From assembly GCF_018688155.1 (NCBI RefSeq), contig NZ_CP061312.1, positions 620,001 through 684,000 of the forward strand: a stretch of DNA of 64,000 nt. The letters run 5' to 3'. Below are positions 27,892 through 37,171 of the stretch, piece by piece (position 1 is the stretch's first letter; each line of letters starts with the position of its first letter). Position numbers and translations under genes: made by a program. The stretch is from Polynucleobacter sp. AP-Sving-400A-A2. GTDB lineage: Bacteria; Pseudomonadota; Gammaproteobacteria; Burkholderiales; Burkholderiaceae. Below the pieces are notes generated by a model. The model was not told where the DNA came from and did no database searches. It saw only the letters and a program-made list of their open reading frames with translations.

Positions 27892-30255
27892 ATGCTGCCA
27901 TCAATCGAACAACGCCTTGCCCAAGAGTTATCCGCTAAACCTGCACAAGTAGCTGCTGCCATTGCATTAATGGATGAGGGTGCAACCGTTCCCTTTATTG
28001 CGCGTTATCGCAAAGAGGCAACAGGTGGTCTAGACGATACGCAGTTGCGTTTACTAGAAGATCGACTCGGTTATTTGCGGGAATTGGAAGAGCGCCGCAA
28101 GGCTATTGTTTCTTCAATTGAAGAGCAGGGCAAGATGACTCCAGAGCTTCTGAAATCTATCATGCTGGCTGAGGATAAAACGCGCCTAGAAGATCTCTAC
28201 CTTCCCTATAAGCTCAAGCGTCGCACTAAGGCACAAATTGCTTTAGAGGCTGGATTAGAGCCGCTAGCAAATGACTTATTAGCTAATCCCATACTAGATC
28301 CTGAAGTGGAAGCGGTCAAATATCTTAAAGAGGCATTTACATCGGATCAGGGCGACAACCCAGGTGTAGTTGATACCAAGGCTGCCCTTGAAGGTGCACG
28401 TCAGATTTTGATGGAGCGCTTTGCTGAAGATGCTGGCTTGGTGCAATCACTCAGAACCTTCATGCAAGAACATGGTGTGGTGGAGTCCAAAGTCATTGCT
28501 GGTAAAGAGCAAGAGGGTGAGAAATTCTCGGACTACTTCGATTACTCAGAGCCTATCTCGGCAATTCCGTCGCATCGTGCCTTGGCATTATTTAGAGGTC
28601 GTCGTGAGCAAATGCTCATGGTCAACTTGCGTCTAGATACCGAAGAAGAAAAACCCAAATGGGACGCACCACACAATCCTTGCGAGTCCCGTATTGCCAA
28701 TCAGTTCAAGATTAAAAACGAAGGTCGTCCTGCCGATCAGTGGCTCGCAGAGACTGTGCGTTGGACTTGGCGTATCAAGTGCTCCATGCACTTGGAATCT
28801 GAGTTGATGAGTGCCTTGCGTGAACGCTCTGAAGCGGAAGCGATTAATGTCTTTGCACGCAATCTCAAGGCTTTACTGTTGGCTGCACCTGCAGGACCAA
28901 AGGTGACCATCGGCCTTGATCCCGGCATGAGAACTGGTGTCAAAGTTGCGGTAGTAGATGCGACCGGTAAGGTGGTAGATACCGATGTGATTTATCCCCA
29001 CCAACCTAAGAATGATTGGGATGGCTCGCTACATACCCTTGCGAAACTTGCAGAAAAGCATAAGGCTTACCTAATCTCAATTGGCAACGGTACAGCCTCT
29101 CGTGAGACTGATAAGTTAGCCCAAGATTTAATCAAAGCCAAGCCAGAACTCAAGCTAACAAAGATTGTGGTCTCTGAAGCAGGGGCATCGGTTTACTCTG
29201 CCTCTGAGTACGCCTCAAAAGAATTGCCTGGTATGGATGTATCTTTACGTGGAGCGGTATCGATTGCGAGAAGGCTGCAGGATCCTCTGGCCGAGCTGGT
29301 GAAGATTGATCCCAAGTCCATTGGCGTGGGCCAATATCAGCACGATGTGATGCAGACTCAATTAGCTAAGTCATTGGTGGCAGTAGTGGAGGATTGCGTC
29401 AATGCGGTCGGTGTTGATGTGAACACAGCATCTGCACCCTTATTGGCAAGAGTCTCAGGCTTAAGTACTACAGTTGCTGAAGGTATCGTGACTTATCGAG
29501 ATAGCCATGGTGCTTTTCAGACGCGGGCAGATTTACGTAGCGTGCCACGTTTGGGCGATAAGACTTTTGAGCAGGCGGCTGGTTTCTTGCGCATTATGAA
29601 TGGCAAAGATCCTTTGGATGCCTCTGCTGTCCACCCAGAATCCTATCCTTTAGTGGAGAAGATTCTGAAAGACATTAAAAAAGGTGTCAAAGAGGTCATT
29701 GGCGATGTCGCAATACTCAAGGGGCTGAATCCAGAAAAATATGCCGATGAGAAGTTTGGTCTTCCTACAGTTACCGACATCATTAAGGAATTAGAAAAAC
29801 CTGGACGCGATCCGCGTCCGGAGTTCACTACAGCGACATTTAAAGATGGTGTCGAAAAAATCAGCGATCTTATGGTGGATATGATCTTAGAAGGCGTGGT
29901 CACGAACGTGGCAGCTTTCGGCGCTTTTGTTGATATTGGTGTTCATCAGGATGGCTTAGTGCATATCTCCGCATTGGCCAATACCTTTGTAAAAGATCCA
30001 CACACGGTAGTCGAAGCAGGGCAGGTTGTGAAGGTTAAAGTGTTGGAGATAGATGAGAAACGCAAGCGGATTGCACTTACCATGCGACTATCAGATCAGG
30101 CGCCTAAAGTTTCAGTAGACTCAAAACCTGAGCAAAGGTCAAATAGACCTGGCATCTCAAGAGCTCTAGATGCTAGAAGACCTCAAGAAGATAGAAGATC
30201 TGCGCCTCCAATGAATAATGCAATGGCTGATGCTTTACGTAAATTAAAGGGTTAA
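27892..30255 (+). CDS. tex: Tex-type S1 RNA-binding transcription accessory protein
   Basis: A 787-residue Tex protein, conserved in bacteria and related to eukaryotic Spt6. Domains in order: helical Tex N region (1-200, [17 protein letters not shown]), an RNase H/YqgF-like domain from about residue 340 ([16 protein letters not shown]), helix-hairpin-helix repeats ([21 protein letters not shown]), and a C-terminal S1 domain from about 663 ([21 protein letters not shown]). It binds nucleic acid and affects transcription in an incompletely known way. The last 40 residues are a basic, Pro/Arg-rich tail. Confidence 0.96.
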   Translation: MLPSIEQRLAQELSAKPAQVAAAIALMDEGATVPFIARYRKEATGGLDDTQLRLLEDRLGYLRELEERRKAIVSSIEEQGKMTPELLKSIMLAEDKTRLEDLYLPYKLKRRTKAQIALEAGLEPLANDLLANPILDPEVEAVKYLKEAFTSDQGDNPGVVDTKAALEGARQILMERFAEDAGLVQSLRTFMQEHGVVESKVIAGKEQEGEKFSDYFDYSEPISAIPSHRALALFRGRREQMLMVNLRLDTEEEKPKWDAPHNPCESRIANQFKIKNEGRPADQWLAETVRWTWRIKCSMHLESELMSALRERSEAEAINVFARNLKALLLAAPAGPKVTIGLDPGMRTGVKVAVVDATGKVVDTDVIYPHQPKNDWDGSLHTLAKLAEKHKAYLISIGNGTASRETDKLAQDLIKAKPELKLTKIVVSEAGASVYSASEYASKELPGMDVSLRGAVSIARRLQDPLAELVKIDPKSIGVGQYQHDVMQTQLAKSLVAVVEDCVNAVGVDVNTASAPLLARVSGLSTTVAEGIVTYRDSHGAFQTRADLRSVPRLGDKTFEQAAGFLRIMNGKDPLDASAVHPESYPLVEKILKDIKKGVKEVIGDVAILKGLNPEKYADEKFGLPTVTDIIKELEKPGRDPRPEFTTATFKDGVEKISDLMVDMILEGVVTNVAAFGAFVDIGVHQDGLVHISALANTFVKDPHTVVEAGQVVKVKVLEIDEKRKRIALTMRLSDQAPKVSVDSKPEQRSNRPGISRALDARRPQEDRRSAPPMNNAMADALRKLKG

Positions 30256-30291
30256 ATCTCTCCTCAAAGAGGATCTTGCCCCCCTAATAAT

Positions 30292-30313
30292 AATGTAGTA
30301 ACATTGCTACATT
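30292..30313. promoter_or_regulatory. Inverted-repeat operator of the Phd/PIN toxin-antitoxin pair
   Basis: AATGTAG (30292-30298) and CTACATT (30307-30313) are perfect inverted arms around 8 bases, 22 bases before the antitoxin start. Position and symmetry fit autorepression by the Phd-type antitoxin. Inference from position. Confidence 0.6.
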
Positions 30314-30335
30314 TAATACCTTTGTGGAGGCTTCA

Positions 30336-30590
30336 ATGATCACCACTTTATCCAGCCGAGAATTTAATCAAGATACTGGTAAAGCTAAAAAAGCATCTGA
30401 AATAGGCCCAGTTTTTATTACTGATCGGGGTAGGCCTGCACATGTATTGATGACTTTTTCAGACTACCAGCGAGTCCTAGGAAAAAGAAAAAACATGTGT
30501 GATCTTTTGGGGGTGAAAGGTGCGGGTGAAATTCAATTTGAGCCTGCGAAAGTGCAAGGCCTAATCAAGTCAATTGGAGATTCTTTGTAA
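30336..30590 (+). CDS. Phd/YefM-family antitoxin
   Basis: An 84-residue antitoxin. ITTLSSREFNQDTGKAKKASEIGPVFITDRGRPAHVL is read as the Phd/YefM DNA-binding fold: the SSREFNQD segment, the GPVFITDRGRPAHVLM strand pair and the SDYQRVL helix. The C-terminal 30 residues would wrap the toxin. ATG 30336 is chosen over GTG 30324 because GGAGG (30326-30330) sits 5 bases before it. It overlaps the PIN toxin start (TAATG) and has a palindrome upstream. Confidence 0.87.
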   Translation: MITTLSSREFNQDTGKAKKASEIGPVFITDRGRPAHVLMTFSDYQRVLGKRKNMCDLLGVKGAGEIQFEPAKVQGLIKSIGDSL

Positions 30591-31006
30591 TGTATTTATT
30601 GGATACCAATGTTGTATCTGAGTTGAGGAAATCGGCTGATGGTCGAATTAATAAGGGCGTTCAGTCCTGGGCCGAAGCAATCTTTCCAGAATTAATGTTC
30701 ATTTCTGCGATCACCGTATTGGAATTAGAAATTGGTGTTTTACAAATTGAGCGCCGCGATAAAAAACAGGGGGTTTTACTCAGGCGTTGGCTAAATCAGA
30801 ATGTCTTGCCGGCGTTCTCCGAGAGAGTCTTACCAGTTGATCTGGCTGTTGCTCAACGCTGCGCCAGCCTTCATGTGCCGAATCCTAAATCGGAGCGAGA
30901 TGCCATGATTGCAGCTTCTGCTATTGAGAGTCGAATGACTATCGTCACCAGAAACGTATCTGATTTCAGTCAGTCAGGCGTGAAGGTTTTTGATCCTTGG
31001 ATTTAG
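30590..31006 (+). CDS. PIN-domain ribonuclease toxin (VapC/FitB-like)
   Basis: A 138-residue PIN-domain protein. The acidic residues of the Mg2+ site are recognisable: Asp5 in YLLDTNVVSEL, Glu in ITVLELEIGV, Asp in SERDAMIAASA and the TRNVSDF end. The KPS-like SEL start resembles FitB. As a toxin it would cleave RNA and be held in check by the Phd-like antitoxin encoded just upstream (one-base overlap). Pairing of a Phd-type antitoxin with a PIN toxin is common. Target RNA unknown. Confidence 0.88.
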   Translation: MYLLDTNVVSELRKSADGRINKGVQSWAEAIFPELMFISAITVLELEIGVLQIERRDKKQGVLLRRWLNQNVLPAFSERVLPVDLAVAQRCASLHVPNPKSERDAMIAASAIESRMTIVTRNVSDFSQSGVKVFDPWI

Positions 31007-31044
31007 TGCAACATATAAGCGTACAAGTTTAAGGAGTGAAAAAA

Positions 31045-31803
31045 ATGACACTAATAAAGCAGATTCTTTTGGCTTTGCTCGCTCTGTATGCCTCTGCTTC
31101 TTTAGCGCAATCAGCGCCAACTGTAGCCGCAGCCTCAGACCTGAAGTTTGCCCTAGAAGAAATTGCCGCTAACTATAAGGCCGATAAAGGGCAAGAGGTG
31201 AGGTTGGTCTTTGGTTCATCTGGTGTACTCTGGCAGCAAGTCAAAAATGGAGCGCCCTTTGGCCTGCTGATGTCTGCAGATGAAGCGTATATCGATGACT
31301 TATATAAAAATGGCTTAACGATAGACCAGGGAAGTCTTTACGCTATCGGCAGAATAGCCCTCTTGCAGAAAAAGGGGGGTTCAATCAAACTTGGCACAGA
31401 TAAAGATGGTTTGATTAAAGCGATTACACAAGCAAAGAAAATTGCTATAGCCAATCCAGAGCACGCTCCTTACGGCAGGGCTGCAAAAGAATATCTCACT
31501 ACTATTGGAGTTTGGGATTTAGCTCAGCCTAAGCTGGTGTTTGGTGAAAACATTTCTCAAGCAACGATGTTTGCCTTAACGGGCTCAGCAGATTTTGCAA
31601 TTTCCGCCCTATCTCTAGCCATATCGCCCCAGGTGCAAGTTCAATCTACCTATGTATTAATTCCGGATCACTTGCATAAGCCCTTAAGGCAAAAGATGGC
31701 CTTGATCAAAAATAGTTCATCTAGCGCAAAAGATTTTTATCAATACCTGCAAGAGTCTAAATCCCGGCAAATTATGAGCAGGTATGGCTTTACCGCTCTG
31801 TAG
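31045..31803 (+). CDS. ModA-like periplasmic oxyanion-binding protein (orphan)
   Basis: A 252-residue protein with a signal peptide (hydrophobic LLALLALYASASLAQSA) and the ModA fold: PTVAAASDLKFALEEIA, VFGSSGVLWQQVKNGAPFGLLMSAD, IANPEHAPYGRAAKEYL and GSADFAISALSLA. ATG 31045 is chosen over GTG 31036, since AAGGAG (31031-31036) overlaps the GTG and stands 8 bases before the ATG. ModA binds molybdate or tungstate for ModBC, but no modB or modC is nearby. It lies 37 bases before arsR of the arsenic operon, so another oxyanion is conceivable. Confidence 0.82.
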   Translation: MTLIKQILLALLALYASASLAQSAPTVAAASDLKFALEEIAANYKADKGQEVRLVFGSSGVLWQQVKNGAPFGLLMSADEAYIDDLYKNGLTIDQGSLYAIGRIALLQKKGGSIKLGTDKDGLIKAITQAKKIAIANPEHAPYGRAAKEYLTTIGVWDLAQPKLVFGENISQATMFALTGSADFAISALSLAISPQVQVQSTYVLIPDHLHKPLRQKMALIKNSSSSAKDFYQYLQESKSRQIMSRYGFTAL

Positions 31804-31822
31804 TCATCTATTTGTAATATAG

Positions 31823-31838
31823 TTCGATTATTATCGAA
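31823..31838. promoter_or_regulatory. ArsR operator palindrome
   Basis: TTCGAT-TATT-ATCGAA is a 16-base interrupted palindrome ending 2 bases before the arsR ATG. A TAATAT just upstream (31815-31820) could be the -10 box, so a bound repressor would cover the transcription start. No ribosome-binding site fits between palindrome and ATG. Confidence 0.65.
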
Positions 31839-31840
31839 TT

Positions 31841-32167
31841 ATGAAAAATACTGAAGCTATTCTGGCATTCATTGCCCTAGGGCAAGAATCGCGCTTAAAC
31901 GTCTATCGCCTGATTGTTCAAAAGGGCGATCAAGGTTTATTGCCATCGCAAATCCATGAAATGTTGGGTATTCCCAATGCGACGCTCAGCTTTCATTTAA
32001 AAGAACTCTATCAAGCCGGGCTAATTACTGTCGAGCGTCAAGGTCGCAATTTGATTTATAGACCCAATCCGGGAATGGTTGAGGATCTGAGTCAATTCCT
32101 GCTGGCTAACTGCTGCGGCGGTAAGCCCTGTAAAACCACAAAAACCGTCAAAAAGGTAAAAGCCTAA
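31841..32167 (+). CDS. arsR: Arsenic-responsive ArsR/SmtB repressor
   Basis: A 108-residue winged-helix repressor. The recognition helix region is IPNATLSFHLKELYQAGLI and the wing is VERQGRNLIYR. The metalloid site is C-terminal: Cys91, Cys92 and Cys97 in NCCGGKPCK. This resembles the Acidithiobacillus-type ArsR (C-terminal Cys pair plus a third Cys) rather than the E. coli CVC site in the recognition helix. It heads arsR-arsC-acr3-arsH, with which it overlaps or abuts. Arsenite binding would release the palindromic operator at its own start. Confidence 0.93.
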   Translation: MKNTEAILAFIALGQESRLNVYRLIVQKGDQGLLPSQIHEMLGIPNATLSFHLKELYQAGLITVERQGRNLIYRPNPGMVEDLSQFLLANCCGGKPCKTTKTVKKVKA

Positions 32168-32646
32168 TGAAACAGTACAACATCCTTTTCTTATGCACTC
32201 ACAACTCTGCTCGCTCAGTACTGGGTGAGGCTTTAGCATCTACACACCCAAGTGGAAAATTTATCGGTTATTCAGCGGGTTCCACCCCGGGCACAAGCGT
32301 GAATCCTATTGCTGCTGATATTGCAGAAGAATTAGGTATGGACCGTACTCTTTTGAGATCGAAGAGCTGGGATGAGTTTGGTTTAGCGGACGCCCCAAAG
32401 ATGGATTTTATTGTGACGGTTTGCGATAACGCCGCTGGCGAAGTGTGCCCATTTTGGCCGGGTCAGCCTGCAACAGCGCATTGGGGCTTCCCAGATCCAT
32501 CCCAAGTGCAAGGCACTGATTTAGAGAAAAAGGCGGCTTTTAATGAGGTGAAGAATGGTCTGAAAAGACGTTTAGATATTTTGGCTTCAATGCCATTAGA
32601 AAAGCTCGATTCTATGAGTCTTAAAGAAATTCATAGCAAAGCATGA
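32167..32646 (+). CDS. arsC: Arsenate reductase, low-molecular-weight phosphatase type
   Basis: A 159-residue ArsC of the LMW-PTPase fold. The P-loop is CTHNSAR at residues 10-16 (CX5R), SAGS follows as in the family, and [17 protein letters not shown] supplies the further cysteines for the disulfide relay; WGFPDPS carries the general-acid Asp. It reduces arsenate to arsenite, which Acr3 exports. TAATG overlap with arsR and ATGA overlap with acr3. Confidence 0.93.
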   Translation: MKQYNILFLCTHNSARSVLGEALASTHPSGKFIGYSAGSTPGTSVNPIAADIAEELGMDRTLLRSKSWDEFGLADAPKMDFIVTVCDNAAGEVCPFWPGQPATAHWGFPDPSQVQGTDLEKKAAFNEVKNGLKRRLDILASMPLEKLDSMSLKEIHSKA

Positions 32647-33695
32647 GTTCCCTCACTAAAAAACTATCCTTTCTGGATCGTTATTTAACGGTTTGGATTT
32701 TTGTAGCAATGGCCTTAGGTATTGCCTTGGGCCACTTTATTCCAGATATAGAGCAGTTTATTAATATCTTTCAAGTTGGAACCACTAATCTCCCAATTGC
32801 TATTGGTTTGATACTGATGATGTATCCACCGTTTGCTAAGGTTCGTTACGAAGATCTGCCTGATGTTTTTAAAGATAAGCGTATCTTCCTGATCTCGCTA
32901 TTGATGAACTGGATCATTGCGCCAACTTTAATGTTCTTTTTAGCGATTACTTTTGTTCCAGATCAGCCTGAGTACATGGCTGGCCTGATATTGATAGGTA
33001 TTGCACCTTGTGTTGCGATGGTGATTATTTGGAATGATCTAGCGAAAGGCTCTACTGAATATGCTGCTGGCCTAGTAGCATTTAATGCCATTTTTCAGGT
33101 GCTGTTCTTTAGTGTCTACGCCTACTTTTTTCTCACTGTCTTGCCCCCTTATTTCGGACTCGTTGGATCTAGCGTCAGCATAGGTATGGGGCAGATTGCG
33201 CAGAGTGTATTTATTTATTTGGGCATTCCTTGTATCGCCGGAATATTGACTAGGGTGGTGATGCTCAAGTTCATGACTAAAGCGTATTATCACGAGCATA
33301 TCGTGCCTCGTATTGGCAAGCTCACCTTGATCGCTTTACTCTTTACCATCGTTGTGATGTTTAGTCTCAAGGGCGGAGTAATGTTGACGCTCCCGATGGA
33401 TGTCCTTACCATCGCCGTTCCATTACTCATATTCTTTCTGATCATGTTCTTGCTGACATTCTTTATCACTGGCAAGATGGGAATCGATTACAAGCGTTGC
33501 TGCACACTCTCATTTACAGCTTCAAGTAATAATTTTGAGTTGGCTATTGCAGTAGCAATTGCGGTATTCGGAATCAATTCTGGAGCCGCCTTTGCAGCAG
33601 TCATAGGCCCCCTAGTAGAGGTACCTATCATGATTGGCTTAGTTACTGTGGCTTTATGGTTTAAAGCAAAATTCTTTACAAAGGATATGGTCTAA
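32643..33695 (+). CDS. acr3: Acr3-family arsenite efflux permease
   Basis: A 350-residue membrane protein with about ten hydrophobic segments. Family marks: [19 protein letters not shown] at the N-terminus, the essential Cys123 in [19 protein letters not shown] and the Glu in [17 protein letters not shown]. Acr3 expels arsenite (and in some members antimonite) using the proton gradient. It ends where arsH begins, with no gap. Sometimes named arsB in annotations, although it is unrelated to true ArsB. Confidence 0.95.
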   Translation: MSSLTKKLSFLDRYLTVWIFVAMALGIALGHFIPDIEQFINIFQVGTTNLPIAIGLILMMYPPFAKVRYEDLPDVFKDKRIFLISLLMNWIIAPTLMFFLAITFVPDQPEYMAGLILIGIAPCVAMVIIWNDLAKGSTEYAAGLVAFNAIFQVLFFSVYAYFFLTVLPPYFGLVGSSVSIGMGQIAQSVFIYLGIPCIAGILTRVVMLKFMTKAYYHEHIVPRIGKLTLIALLFTIVVMFSLKGGVMLTLPMDVLTIAVPLLIFFLIMFLLTFFITGKMGIDYKRCCTLSFTASSNNFELAIAVAIAVFGINSGAAFAAVIGPLVEVPIMIGLVTVALWFKAKFFTKDMV

Positions 33696-34415
33696 GTGTT
33701 TGAGTCTCCACTGCAATTTCCAGCTCTAGTAAAGGAGCTTTTCCAGGTTCCCGGAATCGAAAAATTGAGCATCCAATCTGGCGATCATGCGCCAAGATTT
33801 TTAATGCTCTATGGGTCACTGCGTGAGAGATCCTTTAGTCAACTTCTGACTTTCGAAGCAGCTAGATTGCTCATGGCGATGGGTGGCGAGGTCAAAATAT
33901 TTGACCCTACTGGACTGCCTTTAGTCGATAGCGTGCCCGATACTCATCCGAAGGTGCAAGAGTTGCGTCAACTGGCTTTATGGGCAGAGGGTATGGTTTG
34001 GACTTCGCCAGAGCGGCACGGCGCTATGACGGGACTCTTAAAAACGCAGATTGATTGGATTCCATTGGCGGATGGTGCTGTCAGACCAACACAAGGGAAA
34101 ACTTTGGCTGTGATGCAGGTATGTGGCGGATCTCAATCTTTTAATGCCGTTAATCAAATGCGCATCTTGGGTCGGTGGATGAGGATGGTCACCATCCCCA
34201 ACCAATCTTCGGTTGCCAAGGCTTTCGCAGAATTTGAGGAGGATGGACGCATGAAGCCTTCCTCTTTCTATGACCGCGTAGTGGACGTGATGGAAGAGCT
34301 CTATAAGTTCACATTACTCACTCGTGGCATTAGTGAGCACTTAACAGATCGCTATAGCGAGCGAAAAGAATCTGCCGAGGAGCTGTCTCAGCGGGTAAAT
34401 CAGCACTCACTTTAA
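33696..34415 (+). CDS. arsH: ArsH, NADPH-dependent FMN reductase / organoarsenical oxidase
   Basis: A 239-residue flavodoxin-like protein. [24 protein letters not shown] is the phosphate-binding loop of FMN, and [20 protein letters not shown] is the second flavin contact. The start is a GTG directly after the acr3 TAA. ArsH proteins oxidise trivalent methylarsenicals such as methylarsenite to less toxic pentavalent forms using NADPH. Its presence suggests protection from organic as well as inorganic arsenic. Last gene of the operon. Confidence 0.93.
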   Translation: MFESPLQFPALVKELFQVPGIEKLSIQSGDHAPRFLMLYGSLRERSFSQLLTFEAARLLMAMGGEVKIFDPTGLPLVDSVPDTHPKVQELRQLALWAEGMVWTSPERHGAMTGLLKTQIDWIPLADGAVRPTQGKTLAVMQVCGGSQSFNAVNQMRILGRWMRMVTIPNQSSVAKAFAEFEEDGRMKPSSFYDRVVDVMEELYKFTLLTRGISEHLTDRYSERKESAEELSQRVNQHSL

Positions 34416-34427
34416 TTGGCTAGTTTG

Positions 34428-34664
34428 TTAGGCCCTGTAAGGTCTTACTAAATTCTCTAAACCAAATGCATCATTCGCATGTCTGAGTTGGTCAATTGAC
34501 ACCCTGAGTGCCTTTACTTCTTTGCATTTGAGTTTTTGAAGCTTCTTGCGATCCATTCCGTAGGTATCTACTAGGTAGCGAATTCTAGACAAGCATATTT
34601 GTAGCCGAATAAGCCAGTAGATGGCAAATATCCCCGGTGCGAATAAGAGCAGCAAAATACTCAT
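34428..34664 (-). CDS. Small membrane protein, unknown
   Basis: A 78-residue ORF with one N-terminal hydrophobic segment (residues 2-20, LLLLFAPGIFAIYWLI) and a basic cytoplasmic part with many Lys/Arg. I do not recognise it. It stands alone, convergent with arsH (12-base gap). Reasonable start at ATG 34664 and composition like its neighbours; still only moderately sure it is expressed. Confidence 0.5.
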   Translation of the reverse strand: MSILLLLFAPGIFAIYWLIRLQICLSRIRYLVDTYGMDRKKLQKLKCKEVKALRVSIDQLRHANDAFGLENLVRPYRA

Positions 34665-34676
34665 TTAAGTATCCAT

Positions 34677-34702
34677 AAAAAAGACCGTCACATAGACGGC
34701 CT
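34677..34702 (-). terminator. Intrinsic terminator of uspA
   Basis: Read on the minus strand, GGCCGTC and GACGGTC pair (one G-U) around a 5-base loop, followed by six T. It lies 33 bases beyond the uspA stop. Confidence 0.8.
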
Positions 34703-34734
34703 ATTGAGGTTAATCTGGTGATTAAACTTAATAC

Positions 34735-35160
34735 TTACTTGACTAATAAGACAGCTTGCTTGGCCGTATTGCTTACTCTCTGCGCAACAGAGCCCATTAG
34801 AGCATCAACAATACCACTGCGACCTTTTGATCCCATTACGATCAAATCAAACTTTTCTTTATTAGCAAGTGCAATGATTTCACCAGCAATGTTGCCACGC
34901 TTAATGACCATACTGTGTTTTACCCCAGCCGTATCCAATACCTTCTGGGCACCCTTGAGCTCTTTTTCGCTCACTTCGCGCAGGTAATCATCAACGACAC
35001 TATTTGCCACAAATTGCTTGACGTGACCGAGGCCAATGTCATCATGAACACTAATTAATGTCACTATGCACTTGCTGCGTAAATCTTTTGCTAATTTCAC
35101 AACAAACTTGGCTGCATTGAGCGCAGATTTTGAGCCATCAACTGGTAATAGTATTTTCAT
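34735..35160 (-). CDS. Universal stress protein, UspA family
   Basis: A 141-residue single-domain UspA protein. It begins KILLPVDGSKSALNAAKF and ends with the ATP-binding pattern G-x2-G-x9-G-S in MGSKGRSGIVDALMGSVAQ, so it probably binds ATP. Such proteins help survival in starvation and other stresses through poorly defined contacts. It is a single gene with its own terminator and a striking 10-bp inverted repeat just upstream. Confidence 0.92.
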   Translation of the reverse strand: MKILLPVDGSKSALNAAKFVVKLAKDLRSKCIVTLISVHDDIGLGHVKQFVANSVVDDYLREVSEKELKGAQKVLDTAGVKHSMVIKRGNIAGEIIALANKEKFDLIVMGSKGRSGIVDALMGSVAQRVSNTAKQAVLLVK

Positions 35161-35174
35161 TTTTTTTCAATTCA

Positions 35175-35217
35175 TATAGTGACTGTATGAGTTCAATGTA
35201 CTCTTTAAGTCACTATA
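35175..35217. repeat. Perfect 10-bp inverted repeat upstream of uspA
   Basis: TATAGTGACT (35175-35184) and AGTCACTATA (35208-35217) are perfect inverted copies 23 bases apart, 15-57 bases before the uspA start. They may be operator half-sites or a leader hairpin. Confidence 0.7.
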
Positions 35218-35272
35218 AAGCTATGAATGATCACTAATACCCGACTAATCCATTTATCTATTGATCAATTAC

Positions 35273-36046
35273 TTATTTAAGAAAAGCGTCATAAAAGGTT
35301 TTGATGATGAGGATGCTTACTAAAATGAAGAATCCCTTACGAATAAAAGAGTTGCCATGCTTGATCGCAATTCTGGTGCCGATTTGACCCCCCACCAGAT
35401 TGGCGCTGGCCATGAGTAAGCCGAGTTTCCAGTCAAAGTAACCTAGATAAAAAAATACGCAGAGTGCGCCTAGATTCGAGGCAATATTGAGAAACTTGGC
35501 AGGTGCTGCAGATCGTAAAAAATCAAATCCTAAAACACGGGTGTAAAAGAGTTTGTAAAAGGCTCCAGCTCCAGGTCCTAGGAAGCCATCATAAAAACCA
35601 ATGATGCCGGCGCCAGCTGAGGCAATGGCTTTTTGTTTATGGTGTTGATGTTTGGGAGCGTGCACTAGACCAGCACCAGATTTGATATTGAAGATCAGTA
35701 GTGCTAGCAATAAAAATGGCAGGGCGCCTCTGAGCCATTCTGTTGGTAAGCGAGTAACAAGGTAAGCCCCCGCAACCGAGGCAAAAAAAGCAAAGGAAGA
35801 GGAGATAATCACCAGACCCCAGGGACTCTTGTTGGCTCTACTGTACTGAATGGCTGAACCAATAGTCCCTACAATCGAGCCAAACTTATTGACTGAGAGT
35901 AGGGTGGCTGGTGGAAGGCCTGGGAGGGCTGCAAACAGTGCTGGAACCTGAATCATTCCCCCGCCACCAATAATGGAGTCGACCAATCCCGCAAATAATG
36001 CGAAGGCAAACAATAAGCCAAGGTCGAATGCGGAGAGTTCAAGCAT
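35273..36046 (-). CDS. TSUP family (TauE/SafE) anion exporter
   Basis: A 257-residue membrane protein with about eight hydrophobic segments. The N-terminal GLVDSIIGGGGMIQVPAL is the family hallmark, and the second half repeats it loosely as GFYDGFLGPGAGAFYKLF. TSUP proteins are linked with export or import of sulfite, sulfoacetate, taurine or other small anions; the substrate here is unknown. It is separated from uspA by 112 bases and is divergent from the pseudouridine synthase gene. Confidence 0.9.
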   Translation of the reverse strand: MLELSAFDLGLLFAFALFAGLVDSIIGGGGMIQVPALFAALPGLPPATLLSVNKFGSIVGTIGSAIQYSRANKSPWGLVIISSSFAFFASVAGAYLVTRLPTEWLRGALPFLLLALLIFNIKSGAGLVHAPKHQHHKQKAIASAGAGIIGFYDGFLGPGAGAFYKLFYTRVLGFDFLRSAAPAKFLNIASNLGALCVFFYLGYFDWKLGLLMASANLVGGQIGTRIAIKHGNSFIRKGFFILVSILIIKTFYDAFLK

Positions 36047-36161
36047 GCTGTCTATTCATTTTCTAGTTCTAATGGGCGCTACTGCCCCATTTTAGAGGGT
36101 TTCATTTGGGCGTACTTGGATTGCGTTGCCAAGCTTGGTGGGGGTGGATAATCTAGAGCAA

Positions 36162-37061
36162 ATGAAAGTCAATTCTGAAGGAGTTTCCTCATCTAGGGTG
36201 TATTTGCCTGCAGCGCAGAGCTATGCCTCTTTGCTGGATTTCTTCATCACTACTTTTCCACATATTGAGAGAGGTGAGTGGGAAGCTCGCTTTGAAGAGG
36301 GTTTGATATTTAATCAAGAGGGTGAAGCACTTTCTGCTAGCGATACTTATCTCCCTAATGCCCATTTGCTGTACTTTAGGCGCTTGGTGAGAGAGCCGGA
36401 GATTCCTTTTGAGGAGCAAATCTTATTTCAGGATGAGCATATTTTGGTTGCCGATAAGCCCCATTTTTTGCCAGTGACTCCAAGTGGTCTTTATCTACAT
36501 CAAACGCTACTGAATCGCTTAAAGAAAAAAACAGGCATTCAGGACTTAAGTCCTATTCATCGCATTGATCGTGATACAGCGGGTTTGGTAATCTTTTCAG
36601 TGAAACCTCAAGAGAGGGCGCAATACCAAAATTTGTTTAGAGACCGAGAGGTCAAGAAAGTATACGAAGCCATAGCGCCATATTCAGAAGAGCTCTGCAA
36701 AAAACTGCCAATGACTTATGTGAGCAATATAAAAGAGTCTGAACATTTCTTGCAAATGGAAGAAGTGGATGGCGTAGCAAATACAGATACCTACATTGAA
36801 TTGATTGAAGTAAATGCACCTTGGGCTAAATATCGCTTAACTCCTGGTAGTGGTAAAAAGCACCAATTACGTTGCCACCTTAATTCCCTCGGAGTTCCAA
36901 TACGCTTTGATCAGATCTATCCAATCCTGACGCCTTATCAAGAATATGACCTGGACTTTTCAAAACCCCTGCAGCTACTGGCAAAGACAATTGGTTTCAA
37001 AGACCCCATAACTGGGGCGAAAAGAGAGTTTCTAAGTAGGGAAGAGTTAAATCTGCCGTAG
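36162..37061 (+). CDS. RluA-family pseudouridine synthase
   Basis: A 299-residue RluA-type enzyme. The catalytic Asp lies in SPIHRIDRDTAGLVIFS, with VKKVYEAIAPY and the RLTPGSGKKHQLRCHLNSLG motif downstream. There is an S4-like N-terminal part (FFITTFPHIERGEWEARFEEG). ATG 36162 is preferred over TTG 36126, which would add 12 residues without a ribosome site. The target uridine cannot be told by eye; TruC- or RluA-like tRNA or rRNA sites are possible. Single gene. Confidence 0.88.
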   Translation: MKVNSEGVSSSRVYLPAAQSYASLLDFFITTFPHIERGEWEARFEEGLIFNQEGEALSASDTYLPNAHLLYFRRLVREPEIPFEEQILFQDEHILVADKPHFLPVTPSGLYLHQTLLNRLKKKTGIQDLSPIHRIDRDTAGLVIFSVKPQERAQYQNLFRDREVKKVYEAIAPYSEELCKKLPMTYVSNIKESEHFLQMEEVDGVANTDTYIELIEVNAPWAKYRLTPGSGKKHQLRCHLNSLGVPIRFDQIYPILTPYQEYDLDFSKPLQLLAKTIGFKDPITGAKREFLSREELNLP

Positions 37062-37088
37062 CAAGTTTCTCATTGCCCAACACCTTAA

Positions 37089-37110
37089 TTAATTACCGAT
37101 AGGTAATTAA
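37089..37110. promoter_or_regulatory. HipB operator box 1
   Basis: TTAATTACC and GGTAATTAA are 9-bp inverted arms around GATA. The core TTACCGATAGGTAA (37093-37106) is the exact reverse complement of box 2, whose centre is 50 bases downstream. Confidence 0.75.
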
Positions 37111-37142
37111 TCCTTGCAAATCTTTAAAAACCACTTAAAATA

Positions 37143-37156
37143 TTACCTATCGGTAA
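37143..37156. promoter_or_regulatory. HipB operator box 2
   Basis: TTACCTATCGGTAA, the reverse complement of the core of box 1, ends 15 bases before the hipB-like start and is followed by the GGAG ribosome site. Two such boxes fit cooperative autorepression by HipB dimers. Confidence 0.75.
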
Positions 37157-37171
37157 CTTTTGGAGTGGGTG

